Assembly: GCF_900188245.1 (NCBI RefSeq)
Contig: NZ_FZOK01000006.1
Location: 124,001 to 188,000, forward strand
Length of the DNA stretch: 64,000 bases
Direction of reading: 5' to 3'
Source of the DNA: Belliella buryatensis
GTDB lineage: Bacteria; Bacteroidota; Bacteroidia; Cytophagales; Cyclobacteriaceae
Positions 36,007 through 44,070 of this stretch are shown here, one piece after another (within the stretch, counting starts at the first letter, position 1; every line of letters begins with the position of its first letter). Both the position numbers and the translations under genes were made by a program. The notes beneath the pieces were generated by a model, which did no database searches, was not told where the DNA came from, and saw only the letters and a program-made list of their open reading frames with translations.

Positions 36007-36012
36007 AATGAT

Positions 36013-37152
36013 TTAAGCTAAAATTTTCTTTAAACTATCTAAAAACGAAGATAATTGATTTATTTCAATATTTAAAGGTGGAAGCAAACGAATTGTATGC
36101 TTTCCTGCCGAACTTCCTGTAAATATTCTGTAAATATTCACTAAATCAGAACGAATAGGGGCAGCTTCTTTTTCTAAATCTATGCCTATCATCAAGCCTT
36201 TTCCTCTAACGTCAGTTACACCAGCGATCATTGCTAATTCACGCATCAGATACTCACCCGATTTTAGGGCATGTTCTTGTAGGCTTTCCTTTTCAAGTAT
36301 TTCTAAGACTGCCAATCCAGCTGCACAAGCCAAATGATTCCCTCCAAAGGTGGTTCCTAGTAAACCGAAACTTGCTTTGATGTCTGGATGGATCAAAACA
36401 CCTCCAATTGGATAGCCATTCCCCATGCCTTTAGCCATCGTAATCATATCTGGAACAAGCCCTGTGACCCATTGATGCGCAAAAAACTTACCTGTTCTCC
36501 CATATCCTGATTGAACTTCGTCAAGAATCAATTTAGCATCATAGCTCTTACATAATTCAGAAAGTTTTAGGAGAAAACCAGGATTTGGAACTTGAATCCC
36601 ACCAACTCCCTGAATTCCTTCTATGATAATTCCTGCAATGTTCCCTTTTCGCAAAAGATTTTCCACTTCGGCAATTTCGTTCCAAGGTAAAATATGAAAA
36701 TCTGTTCGCTGATTGCTGGGAGCGATGATTTTCGGATTATCAGTCAAAGCTACTGCTCCTGATGTCCTACCATGAAAAGCACCTGAAAAAGAAATAAAGC
36801 CAGATTTTCCTGTTCCAAAAGAGGCTAATTTGAGCGCGTTTTCATTTGCTTCAGCACCAGAGTTACATAAGAATAGGTTAAAATCTGTGTAGCCAGAAAG
36901 CTCTCCTAATTTAGTAGCCAATTGTTTTTGAATCGGTATCTGAACAGAATTGGAATAGAAGGCGATTTGATCAAGTTGGTCTTTAATCCGCTGATTGAAA
37001 TGTGGATGTGAATGTCCCACAGAAATCACAGCATGACCACCGTACAAATCGAGATATTCAGCACCATTTTCATCCCAAAGTTTGGCTCCTTGTGCCTTTA
37101 CAGGAGTGACATTGATCAAAGGGTAAACGTCAAATAAATTCATCTCTCTCAA
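36013..37152 (-). CDS. argD: N-acylornithine aminotransferase
   Basis: This 379-residue PLP class III aminotransferase converts N-acylglutamate semialdehyde to N-acylornithine. Marks: NSGAEANENALKLA (PLP phosphate), GAFHGRTSGAVALT, LILDEVQSGYGRTGKFFAHQ (cofactor Asp and Gln region) and ITMAKGMGNGYPIGG with the Schiff-base Lys. It starts one base after the argC stop, so it is tightly linked. A MITE insertion follows it, then argF'. A second class III aminotransferase at 48601-49785 is not in an arginine context. Confidence 0.93.
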   Translation of the reverse strand: MREMNLFDVYPLINVTPVKAQGAKLWDENGAEYLDLYGGHAVISVGHSHPHFNQRIKDQLDQIAFYSNSVQIPIQKQLATKLGELSGYTDFNLFLCNSGAEANENALKLASFGTGKSGFISFSGAFHGRTSGAVALTDNPKIIAPSNQRTDFHILPWNEIAEVENLLRKGNIAGIIIEGIQGVGGIQVPNPGFLLKLSELCKSYDAKLILDEVQSGYGRTGKFFAHQWVTGLVPDMITMAKGMGNGYPIGGVLIHPDIKASFGLLGTTFGGNHLACAAGLAVLEILEKESLQEHALKSGEYLMRELAMIAGVTDVRGKGLMIGIDLEKEAAPIRSDLVNIYRIFTGSSAGKHTIRLLPPLNIEINQLSSFLDSLKKILA

Positions 37153-37153
37153 C

Positions 37154-38119
37154 TTAAAATGCGATACTCTTCAATTTTAAACCCAAATCTTCTTCCAATC
37201 CAAAAGCTAAATTAAAGTTTTGGACTGCTTGACCTGAAGCACCTTTGAGAAGGTTGTCTATAGCAGAATAAATCACCAATTGCCCTTGCTCTTTCTTGAT
37301 GTGAATGATGCATTTGTTGGTATTCACCACTTGCTTCAAATCAATGTCATTTCTCGAAACATGGGTAAATGAAGCATCTTTGTAGAATGCATCATACAAT
37401 TGGTATGCTTCCTCAAGTTCTCCATCAAAAGGAAAGTAGGAAGTAATCCAAATGCCTCTTGGGAAATTTCCTCTATAAGGAACAAAGAGCAACTCTGAAT
37501 TGAATTCAGGTTGAATTTGCAGGAAAGTTTGTTTGATTTCCTGAAGATGCTGATGGGTGAAAAGCTTGTAAACAGACATGTTGCTGCTTCTATAGCTAAA
37601 GTGTGAGGTTTCGGCTAACTTTTTCCCAGCTCCCGAACTACCTGTGATTCCAGAGATATGAACAGGATTTTTGATCCAATTTTTTACCACAGCAGGAGCA
37701 AGGCCTAGTTGAATCGCAGTAGCAAAGCAGCCTGGATTGGCTATTTTCTTCGCTGATTTTAATTTTTCAATATTAACCTCGGGAAGTCCGTAATGGAAAC
37801 CATTGCTTTCATCTCTAAAATCTGTACTCAAATCAATGATGACAGTATCATCAGAGAACTTGTATGTGTCTAGGAAGCCTTTGGTCTCGCCATGTGGCAA
37901 ACCTAGAAAAACAGCATCAATTCCATCTGTAGAAACTTGATCTGTAAATATCAAATCTGTATCGCCAATCAAATCAGGATGTATTTCGGCAACGCGTTTC
38001 CCTTTTTGGCTATTGCTATGAACATAAGTCAAGTTGACCATCGGATGATGGACCAAAAGTCTCAGTAATTCTCCACCCGTATAGCCCGCTGCACCGATAA
38101 TGGCTACATTAATTTTCAT
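37154..38119 (-). CDS. argC: N-acyl-gamma-glutamyl-phosphate reductase
   Basis: This 321-residue NADPH enzyme reduces N-acylglutamyl phosphate to the semialdehyde. Marks: VAIIGAAGYTGGELLRLL (nucleotide-binding start), FLGLPHGETKGF and the active-site KIANPGCFATAIQL, with catalytic Cys near residue 131. HISGITGSSGAGK and the histidine of LFTHQHLQEIKQ follow. It overlaps argG by 11 bases. Confidence 0.94.
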   Translation of the reverse strand: MKINVAIIGAAGYTGGELLRLLVHHPMVNLTYVHSNSQKGKRVAEIHPDLIGDTDLIFTDQVSTDGIDAVFLGLPHGETKGFLDTYKFSDDTVIIDLSTDFRDESNGFHYGLPEVNIEKLKSAKKIANPGCFATAIQLGLAPAVVKNWIKNPVHISGITGSSGAGKKLAETSHFSYRSSNMSVYKLFTHQHLQEIKQTFLQIQPEFNSELLFVPYRGNFPRGIWITSYFPFDGELEEAYQLYDAFYKDASFTHVSRNDIDLKQVVNTNKCIIHIKKEQGQLVIYSAIDNLLKGASGQAVQNFNLAFGLEEDLGLKLKSIAF

Positions 38120-39308
38120 GATCCTGCTTGTTTACTTGATGGAAAATAGCAGTTTGGTTGCCGAGAATTTTGGTAAATCCTTTGACATCTTGTGCGGTAT
38201 AACCTTTGTTCATCTCTCCATAACTTCCAAACTTGGAAGCCATCAAATCGTGCTCAGACTCTATTCCTATCAATTGGAAGCGGTAAGGATGCAGCATTAC
38301 TTTGACCTTTCCAGTGACAAATATTTGTGTATCTGCCAGAAATGCTTCTAGGTTCCGCATCACAGGATCTAGATAATGTCCTTCGTGCAGGTGATTGCCA
38401 TAGAATTCAGCTAGCTGATTTTTCCAGAAAGTCTGCCATTTGGTTAAAGTGTGTTTCTCAAGTAATTGGTGGGATTTGATGATAATCAAAGGTGCAGCAG
38501 CCTCAAATCCAACGCGACCTTTAATTCCAATTATCGTATCTCCCACATGAATATCTCTTCCAATTCCGAATGGAGCAGCCAATTCATTTACTTTCAATAT
38601 GGCATCAACAGGATTATCAAATAGGGTGTCATTGACACCAATCAATTCTCCCTTTTCAAAGATTAGGCTTATTTCTTCGGCTTTCTCCTTAGTAACCTGA
38701 GTAGGCCAAGCTGAGTCAGGAAGTGTTTGACTGGAAGTCAAGGTTTCCTTTCCTCCAACAGAAGTTCCCCAAATCCCTTTATTGATACTGTATGCAGCTT
38801 TTTCGAAGTTCATCGAAATGCCATGTTTTTTGAGATAATCGATTTCGGCTTCTCTGCTCAACTGAAGGTCACGGATAGGAGTGATGATTTCAATGTCAGG
38901 GATGATGGTTTGAAAAATCATATCAAAACGAACTTGATCATTTCCTGCTCCTGTACTTCCGTGTGCTACACATTTAGCACCGATTTTCTTTGCATAATCA
39001 GCAAGTGTTTTTGCCTGTAAAATTCTTTCGGCTGATACAGAAAGTGGATAAGTTTGGTTTTTCAAAACATTGCCAAATACCAAGTATTTGATGACTTCCT
39101 GGTAGTAAGTTTTGGTTACATCAAGAATCGTAAATGATGAAATTCCGAGACTCGCTGCTCTTTTTTCTGTTTCTGATAGTTCTTCATCAGAAAAACCTCC
39201 TGTATTGATCAGTACTGCGTGGACTTCATATCCAAGGTCTTTGCTAAGGTGAAGTGCACAAAAAGTGGTGTCTAATCCTCCGCTATATGCTAATACTACT
39301 TTTTTCAT
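38109..39308 (-). CDS. argG: Argininosuccinate synthase
   Basis: This 399-residue enzyme joins citrulline and aspartate with ATP. Marks: LAYSGGLDTTFC (ATP-pyrophosphatase loop, residues 5-16), CVAHGSTGAGNDQVRFD (about residues 112-128) and SINKGIWGTSVGG. It is the second gene of the operon, 33 bases after the GNAT gene, and overlaps argC. Confidence 0.95.
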   Translation of the reverse strand: MKKVVLAYSGGLDTTFCALHLSKDLGYEVHAVLINTGGFSDEELSETEKRAASLGISSFTILDVTKTYYQEVIKYLVFGNVLKNQTYPLSVSAERILQAKTLADYAKKIGAKCVAHGSTGAGNDQVRFDMIFQTIIPDIEIITPIRDLQLSREAEIDYLKKHGISMNFEKAAYSINKGIWGTSVGGKETLTSSQTLPDSAWPTQVTKEKAEEISLIFEKGELIGVNDTLFDNPVDAILKVNELAAPFGIGRDIHVGDTIIGIKGRVGFEAAAPLIIIKSHQLLEKHTLTKWQTFWKNQLAEFYGNHLHEGHYLDPVMRNLEAFLADTQIFVTGKVKVMLHPYRFQLIGIESEHDLMASKFGSYGEMNKGYTAQDVKGFTKILGNQTAIFHQVNKQDHEN

Positions 39309-39341
39309 TTTAAGATTTTTTGTAAGCTTCTGGCTTGTGGT

Positions 39342-40022
39342 TTAAAATAGGTTGAAGGTTTTATTCTTAGTTTTTTTGAGATTCAGCAAGACATATTTTT
39401 TCAATCTTGTCCAACGCTCAAAAAGCTTGATATTTTTCTTGAAATCATCTCGAAGGGCCAAGTCTTCATGCTGAATTTTTTGAGCCTTAGGTTCATAAAG
39501 CATAGCTGTACATAGGCAGTTTTGTCTGTTTTTGCTTTGCAGGATTTCAAAATTGACACAGCTTTGACAGCCTTTCCAAAACTGTTCGTCATCAGTCAGA
39601 TCGGAGTAAGAAACAGGAATATAACCCAATTCAGAGTTGATCTTCATCACTGCTGCGCCGGTTGTCAAGCCGAATATTTTAGATTCAGGATATTTGGTTC
39701 TGCTGAGTTTGAATATTTCTTTTTTGATCAAACGAGCAAGTCCATATTTTCTAAACTGAGGAGCGACGATAAGCCCTGAGTTGGCCACATATTTTCCATG
39801 GCCCCAAGCTTCGATGTAGCAAAATCCCGCCCATTCACCATCAGATGTGGTGGCGATCACAGCTTTGCCTTCCATCATTTTGGTCATGATGTATTCAGGA
39901 GATCTTTTAGCAATCCCAGTACCTCTGGCTTTTGCTGACTGCTCCATTTCATCCGTGATCATGGAAGCATAAATTGTATGTGCCTCCGTAGCTGGCCTGA
40001 TTATAAAAGAGTAATTGTCCAT
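39342..40022 (-). CDS. GNAT acyltransferase heading the arginine operon, probable N-acylglutamate synthase
   Basis: This 226-residue protein has a GNAT fold (ANSGLIVAPQFRKYGLARLIK is the acyl-CoA loop at about residues 81-101, and KINSELGYIPVSYSDL a later strand). After the fold, a Cys-rich segment GCQSCVNF...QNCLC (CxxC, 13 residues, CxC) may bind a metal. A Lys-rich tail ends the protein. As first gene of the arg operon, with no other argA or argJ in the set, it most likely makes N-acetyl- or N-succinylglutamate; the acyl donor is not shown. The assignment is by context. Confidence 0.72.
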   Translation of the reverse strand: MDNYSFIIRPATEAHTIYASMITDEMEQSAKARGTGIAKRSPEYIMTKMMEGKAVIATTSDGEWAGFCYIEAWGHGKYVANSGLIVAPQFRKYGLARLIKKEIFKLSRTKYPESKIFGLTTGAAVMKINSELGYIPVSYSDLTDDEQFWKGCQSCVNFEILQSKNRQNCLCTAMLYEPKAQKIQHEDLALRDDFKKNIKLFERWTRLKKYVLLNLKKTKNKTFNLF

Positions 40023-40397
40023 TGAGTGTATTGAAATAGACAGAGTGTTGACTCTTAGGTTAATTTAGAAATGATAGATTGTGGAAATAATGCTGATTGA
40101 GGTCGCCCACATAGGGCACCAAAAATTAAGATAGGGGCGTTGCCCTAAAGCTATTCCTAAATTCTCTAAGCGGAGATAAAAATAACAAAGCCATTGGACC
40201 CAAAATGTTTGGGACAATTGAAGAATAAGTTGCTATGTCTTTTTTACTGTACATGGTCTTTGTGTCAGCAAAGGTTACAAGTATTGAAACAATATGCAAA
40301 TTATTATATCAATAATTTAAAAATTCAAAGAATCTATTTCAGAATCAGAAACAAATAATTGATGTTCTTTTAGTATTTGAAAAAGATAAACTACCTC
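40023..40397. other. 375-base AT-rich gap with two small GC hairpins
   Basis: No gene is seen here. It should hold the arg operon promoter, but no clear TAnnTTTG was found. Two adjacent hairpins stand out: GCCC-ACATA-GGGC (40105-40117) and GGGC-GTT-GCCC (40135-40145). The 'GGGGCGTTGCCCTAAAGCTATTCC' type of text, given here only by its coordinates 40134-40157, resembles short repeats often met in Bacteroidota genomes and may be a decayed one. Confidence 0.45.
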
Positions 40398-40553
40398 CTA
40401 AAATATAAAAAGCATCAATAAAAAGATTGCTAGCAATACAGCTACCCAAGCGTATATCGGATTTCGACGGGGGAATTCAAAGTTGCAGATTGGACAAAAA
40501 ACAGCTGTTTTATCTACATCCATGGCACAGGAAGGGCACTCTTTTGTTTTCAT
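40398..40553 (-). CDS. 51-residue zinc-ribbon membrane protein
   Basis: This gene is below usual length cut-offs. The frame begins MKTKECPSCAMDVDKTAVFC and has two CxxC pairs (Cys6/Cys9 and Cys20/Cys23), the form of a small zinc ribbon. A basic turn (PRRNP) and one C-terminal membrane helix (about residues 33-51, AWVAVLLAIFLLMLFIF) follow. Thus the ribbon should face the cytosol with the helix in the inner membrane. It is divergent from the DsbA-like gene 56 bases away. The partner is unknown; similar small ribbon-helix proteins are common as uncharacterised products. Confidence 0.8.
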   Translation of the reverse strand: MKTKECPSCAMDVDKTAVFCPICNFEFPRRNPIYAWVAVLLAIFLLMLFIF

Positions 40554-40609
40554 ATTTTTGAACTCTTGGTGTTGAAATTTGATTGTAATGGCAATAAAAC
40601 CTAAAAATC

Positions 40610-41320
40610 ATGAAAATAGAAATTTGGTCGGATATCATGTGTCCTTTTTGTTATATCGGCAAGAGACGATTGGAATCTGCTTTGGAGAATTTTGAGTATA
40701 AAAACAATGTTGAAATCGTCTGGAAAAGCTTTTTGCTCAATCCAGATATGAAAACAGACCTTAGCAAATCTACCGCTGAATACTTAGCAGAAACCAAAGG
40801 TTGGAGCATAGAACAAACCCATCAAATCACCAATCAGGTAACAGAAATGGCGAATGGTGAAGGTTTGGTGTACAACATGGACAAAACTGTAGTCGCCAAT
40901 GCGAAGAATGCACATCGCTTGTTACAACTTTCAAAAACCTTAGGAAAAGGTGATGAAATGAAAGAAAGGTTATTGAAAGCCTATTTCACAGAGGGGAAAA
41001 ACATCGATGATTTCGCAACATTGGTGTCTTTGGCAGAAGAAGTTGGTCTTGAAAAAGAGCGTGTTGAAACTTGCTTGAATTCAAAAGAATTTGCAGAGAA
41101 TGTCGAACAGGATATCCTTGAGTCTCGACAAATAGGAGTGAGGGGAGTTCCGTTTTTTGTGTTAGACAGAAAATTTGGCATTTCAGGTGCTCAACCTGTT
41201 GAAGTTTTTGAAGATACTTTGAATAAAGCTTGGGCTGATTTTGTAAAGGAAAACCCGATTCTCCAAATGGAAAATGGTGACCAAGGTAATGCTTGTGACA
41301 TCGATGGGAATTGCGATTAA
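40610..41320 (+). CDS. DsbA-family oxidoreductase, FrnE-like
   Basis: This 236-residue cytosolic protein (no signal peptide) has the thioredoxin-type motif CPFCYIGKRR (Cys11 and Cys14), a helical insertion (residues about 60-150) and the cis-proline loop GVRGVPFFVLD. FrnE-like proteins catalyse disulfide exchange or isomerisation, and some act in stress resistance. Near the C-terminus GNACDIDGNCD adds two extra Cys. It ends at a strong terminator and is monocistronic. Confidence 0.9.
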   Translation: MKIEIWSDIMCPFCYIGKRRLESALENFEYKNNVEIVWKSFLLNPDMKTDLSKSTAEYLAETKGWSIEQTHQITNQVTEMANGEGLVYNMDKTVVANAKNAHRLLQLSKTLGKGDEMKERLLKAYFTEGKNIDDFATLVSLAEEVGLEKERVETCLNSKEFAENVEQDILESRQIGVRGVPFFVLDRKFGISGAQPVEVFEDTLNKAWADFVKENPILQMENGDQGNACDIDGNCD

Positions 41321-41323
41321 AAG

Positions 41324-41358
41324 AAAGGCTTTTGGAACTATCTCCAAAAGCCTTTTTT
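41324..41358 (+). terminator. Terminator after the FrnE-like gene
   Basis: Arms AAAGGCTTTTGGA (41324-41336) and TCCAAAAGCCTTTTT (41343-41357) with a short loop and T run. Confidence 0.9.
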
Positions 41359-41459
41359 ATTGAACATTAATATCTGCTTTTATTCAGTAGTTAAATCAAT
41401 GATGCAAATAGCAGTTTTGAAACATTACTAACTAATTTACTGATAACCAAAAAACAATA

Positions 41460-42371
41460 TTAATATGTCCCATATACTTTCATTCTAATTTTATAAACTG
41501 CTTCTGATGCCGTGATAAATAAGGTCTTGCGATCAGGACCTGCAAACACCACATTAGCAGTCCATTTTTCAGGAACTGGTATGTGACCGATTTCTTCACC
41601 TTTTCGATTATATATCTTCACTCCATCTTCTCCTGTCAGGTATAAATTTCCTCGATAATCTATGGTCATTCCATCTGACCCTCTATTTATGAAAACCTCT
41701 TTATTAGTTAGAAAACCATCTTCGATTATATCGTATTTGTAAACTTTTTCGGCACCTAAATCTGCTACATAGAGTGTTTTGCCATCATAAGTTCCTACGA
41801 TGCCATTTGGTTTCATTAGTTTGTCATCAACTCTCATGAATTGTAGCCGATCAGCTGATAGCAGATATAAGTGTTCTCCATTTTGTTCTGACACCGCATC
41901 TCTTGTCCAATATTCTCTCTTGTAGAGTGGATCCGTGATGTACATGGTGCCTGAAGGAGTAATGAAAAGATCATTAGGACCATTTAATTTTTTGCCTTGG
42001 TAAGCCTCCAATAGGACAGTTTTATTTCCTTTATCATCAATAGACCATAATTGATTATTTTCATCTGCGCAAGCTATGATATTTCCTTCTCTATCCATAA
42101 ACATGCCGTTTGAGCGTCCTGCGTCTTCCATAAAAATCTCAGTTTTATTGGTGAAAAAAGACCATTTAATAATCCTGTTATTGGGTTGATCTGTGAAGTA
42201 AACATCTCCTAGCCTAGAAACTGCTGGGCCCTCTGTGAATCCAAAGCCATCAGCAATTTTCTCAAGCTGAGCATTTTTTTCGATAAGGTTTTTTTTATCT
42301 GCGATTTGAGCTTGGGAAGTACCCAACGAAAGGGATAAAAAAATAATGACACTAAATATTTTACGCTTCAT
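41460..42371 (-). CDS. Exported SMP-30/gluconolactonase-like beta-propeller
   Basis: This 303-residue protein has a signal peptide ending TSQAQ. Six-bladed propeller repeats are visible (EGPAVSRLGDVYFTDQPNNR, SNGMFMDREGNIIACADE, NGPNDLFITPSGTMYITDP, PNGIVGTYDGKTLYVADL, GSDGMTIDYRGNLYLTGE). The metal-site Glu, Asn and Asp fall in the usual places of the family (EGP, NGPNDL, PNGIV). It probably hydrolyses a sugar lactone in the periplasm. It is divergent from the AbgT gene. Confidence 0.9.
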   Translation of the reverse strand: MKRKIFSVIIFLSLSLGTSQAQIADKKNLIEKNAQLEKIADGFGFTEGPAVSRLGDVYFTDQPNNRIIKWSFFTNKTEIFMEDAGRSNGMFMDREGNIIACADENNQLWSIDDKGNKTVLLEAYQGKKLNGPNDLFITPSGTMYITDPLYKREYWTRDAVSEQNGEHLYLLSADRLQFMRVDDKLMKPNGIVGTYDGKTLYVADLGAEKVYKYDIIEDGFLTNKEVFINRGSDGMTIDYRGNLYLTGEDGVKIYNRKGEEIGHIPVPEKWTANVVFAGPDRKTLFITASEAVYKIRMKVYGTY

Positions 42372-42448
42372 TTGATATGTGATTTATGACAGGTGAATTA
42401 TTTTTCTTTGCAAGATAGGATAACGAGCCTGTTTTTTCTAATTCTATA

Positions 42449-42478
42449 TTGTAAATGCCTTCGAGCTTGTTATTTTTG
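42449..42478 (+). promoter_or_regulatory. Promoter of the AbgT transporter gene
   Basis: TTG (42449-42451), a 19-base spacer and TATTTTTG (42471-42478) are a full match to the Bacteroidota promoter consensus, 20 bases before the ATG. Confidence 0.72.
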
Positions 42479-42498
42479 GCAAAGCCCAAGTATGAATT

Positions 42499-44052
42499 AT
42501 GGAAAAATTTGAAGAAAAGAGTAAATCCACTTTAGATAGGTTTTTGGATTTTATAGAAAAGGCGGGAAATAAATTGCCTGACCCCGCCATGCTTTTTTTG
42601 ATTTTATTACTGATCACTTGGGGGCTTTCCGCGATTCTAGCTCCGATTAATTTCAACGCATTTGATCAGATGAAAGGTCAAGAAATCCGAGTAATCAACT
42701 TATTAACAGGAGAGAAGCTTGCAGCATTTCTTTCAAATATGATTGCCATTTTTATCAATTTCCCACCTTTGGGAGTAGTCTTACTTGCTATGTTGGGTGT
42801 GGGGGTGGCTGAGCACTCTGGTTTTATCAATGCTGGATTGAAATATCTACTTGGAGTTACGCCAAAGATGCTCCTTACACCTATTTTGGTTTTGGTTGCC
42901 ATAGTTAGCCATACAGCGGCTGATGCTGGATATGTGTTAGTTATTCCGCTTGGAGGAGTGATATTCTATGCTGCAGGTAGACATGCTGTTGCTGGAATAG
43001 CAGCCGCATTCGCGGGAGTATCGGGTGGTTTTAGTGCCAATTTCATCCCCTCAAGTATCGACCCATTGATTCAAAGCTATACACAGTCAGCTGCCCAGAT
43101 TATTCAGCCAGACATTTCGTTGAATCCACTTAACAACATTATTTTTACTGGAATATCAAGTATGATTGTTATAGCTGTTGTATGGTATTTGACAGATAGG
43201 GTAATAGAACCTCGATTAAACAAAAACCTTAAAATAGATGAGAATATAGTTGATATTCCTAAAATGGAATCGCTAAGCTTAAAAGAAAAAAGAGCTTTTT
43301 GGTTAGGGTTTTCTACTTTGTTGATAGGAGTGATTTTGTTATTCTTTTGGGTATTGCCAGAAGATTCTGCTATGAGAGATGCTGAAGGTGCAATTACTTC
43401 CCGTTATGCTCCATTGATGGCTTCTATTGTTCCTTTGATTTTTATTCTTTTCTGGATCCCTGGGTTGGTTTATGGCTTTGCCAGTGGTGCCTATACTACG
43501 ATGAAAAATATGGTAGAGGGTATGAGTAAGTCGATGGGGAGTATGTCTCATTATATTGTTATGGCATTTTTCTGTGCTTTATTTATCAATGCTTTCACGG
43601 AGTCGAAAATTGGGAGCATCGCAGCTTATAAGGGTGCTGAGTTTTTACAATCTTTGGGATTGCCTGCTCAAATTACTATAGTTGGTATTGTGATTTTAAC
43701 GGCTGTTGTAAATTTGTTTGTAGGATCTGCTTCGGCTAAATGGGCACTTATCAGCCCGGTATTTGTGCCTATGTTGATGCAATTGGGTATTTCACCGGAC
43801 CTTACACAGGCTGCCTATAGAGTAGGTGATTCTGTATCTAATATCATTACACCACTTTTGCCTTATTTTCCTCTGATTGTAGTATTCTGTCAAAAATATG
43901 TCAAGTCTACAGGTATTGGTACGTTGGTTTCGATTATGATACCATATTCACTGACCTTATTGGTAGTTTGGACATTGTTCCTTTTGTTATACTGGACTCT
44001 TGGGATTCCGTTGGGACTACAGTCAACTTATGAATTCGAAATGGTAAAATAA
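42499..44052 (+). CDS. AbgT family transporter
   Basis: This 517-residue inner-membrane protein has about 12 helices. AbgT marks include NKLPDPAMLFLILLLITWGL near the N-terminus, HTAADAGYVLVIPLGG, FAGVSGGFSANF-type glycine/serine re-entrant residues and NLFVGSASAKWALISPVFVPM near the C-terminus. Members take up p-aminobenzoyl-glutamate or export sulfonamide-like antimetabolites; which applies is unknown. It has its own promoter and stands alone. Confidence 0.9.
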   Translation: MEKFEEKSKSTLDRFLDFIEKAGNKLPDPAMLFLILLLITWGLSAILAPINFNAFDQMKGQEIRVINLLTGEKLAAFLSNMIAIFINFPPLGVVLLAMLGVGVAEHSGFINAGLKYLLGVTPKMLLTPILVLVAIVSHTAADAGYVLVIPLGGVIFYAAGRHAVAGIAAAFAGVSGGFSANFIPSSIDPLIQSYTQSAAQIIQPDISLNPLNNIIFTGISSMIVIAVVWYLTDRVIEPRLNKNLKIDENIVDIPKMESLSLKEKRAFWLGFSTLLIGVILLFFWVLPEDSAMRDAEGAITSRYAPLMASIVPLIFILFWIPGLVYGFASGAYTTMKNMVEGMSKSMGSMSHYIVMAFFCALFINAFTESKIGSIAAYKGAEFLQSLGLPAQITIVGIVILTAVVNLFVGSASAKWALISPVFVPMLMQLGISPDLTQAAYRVGDSVSNIITPLLPYFPLIVVFCQKYVKSTGIGTLVSIMIPYSLTLLVVWTLFLLLYWTLGIPLGLQSTYEFEMVK

Positions 44053-44070
44053 AAGCTTTTCAAGTGAAAT

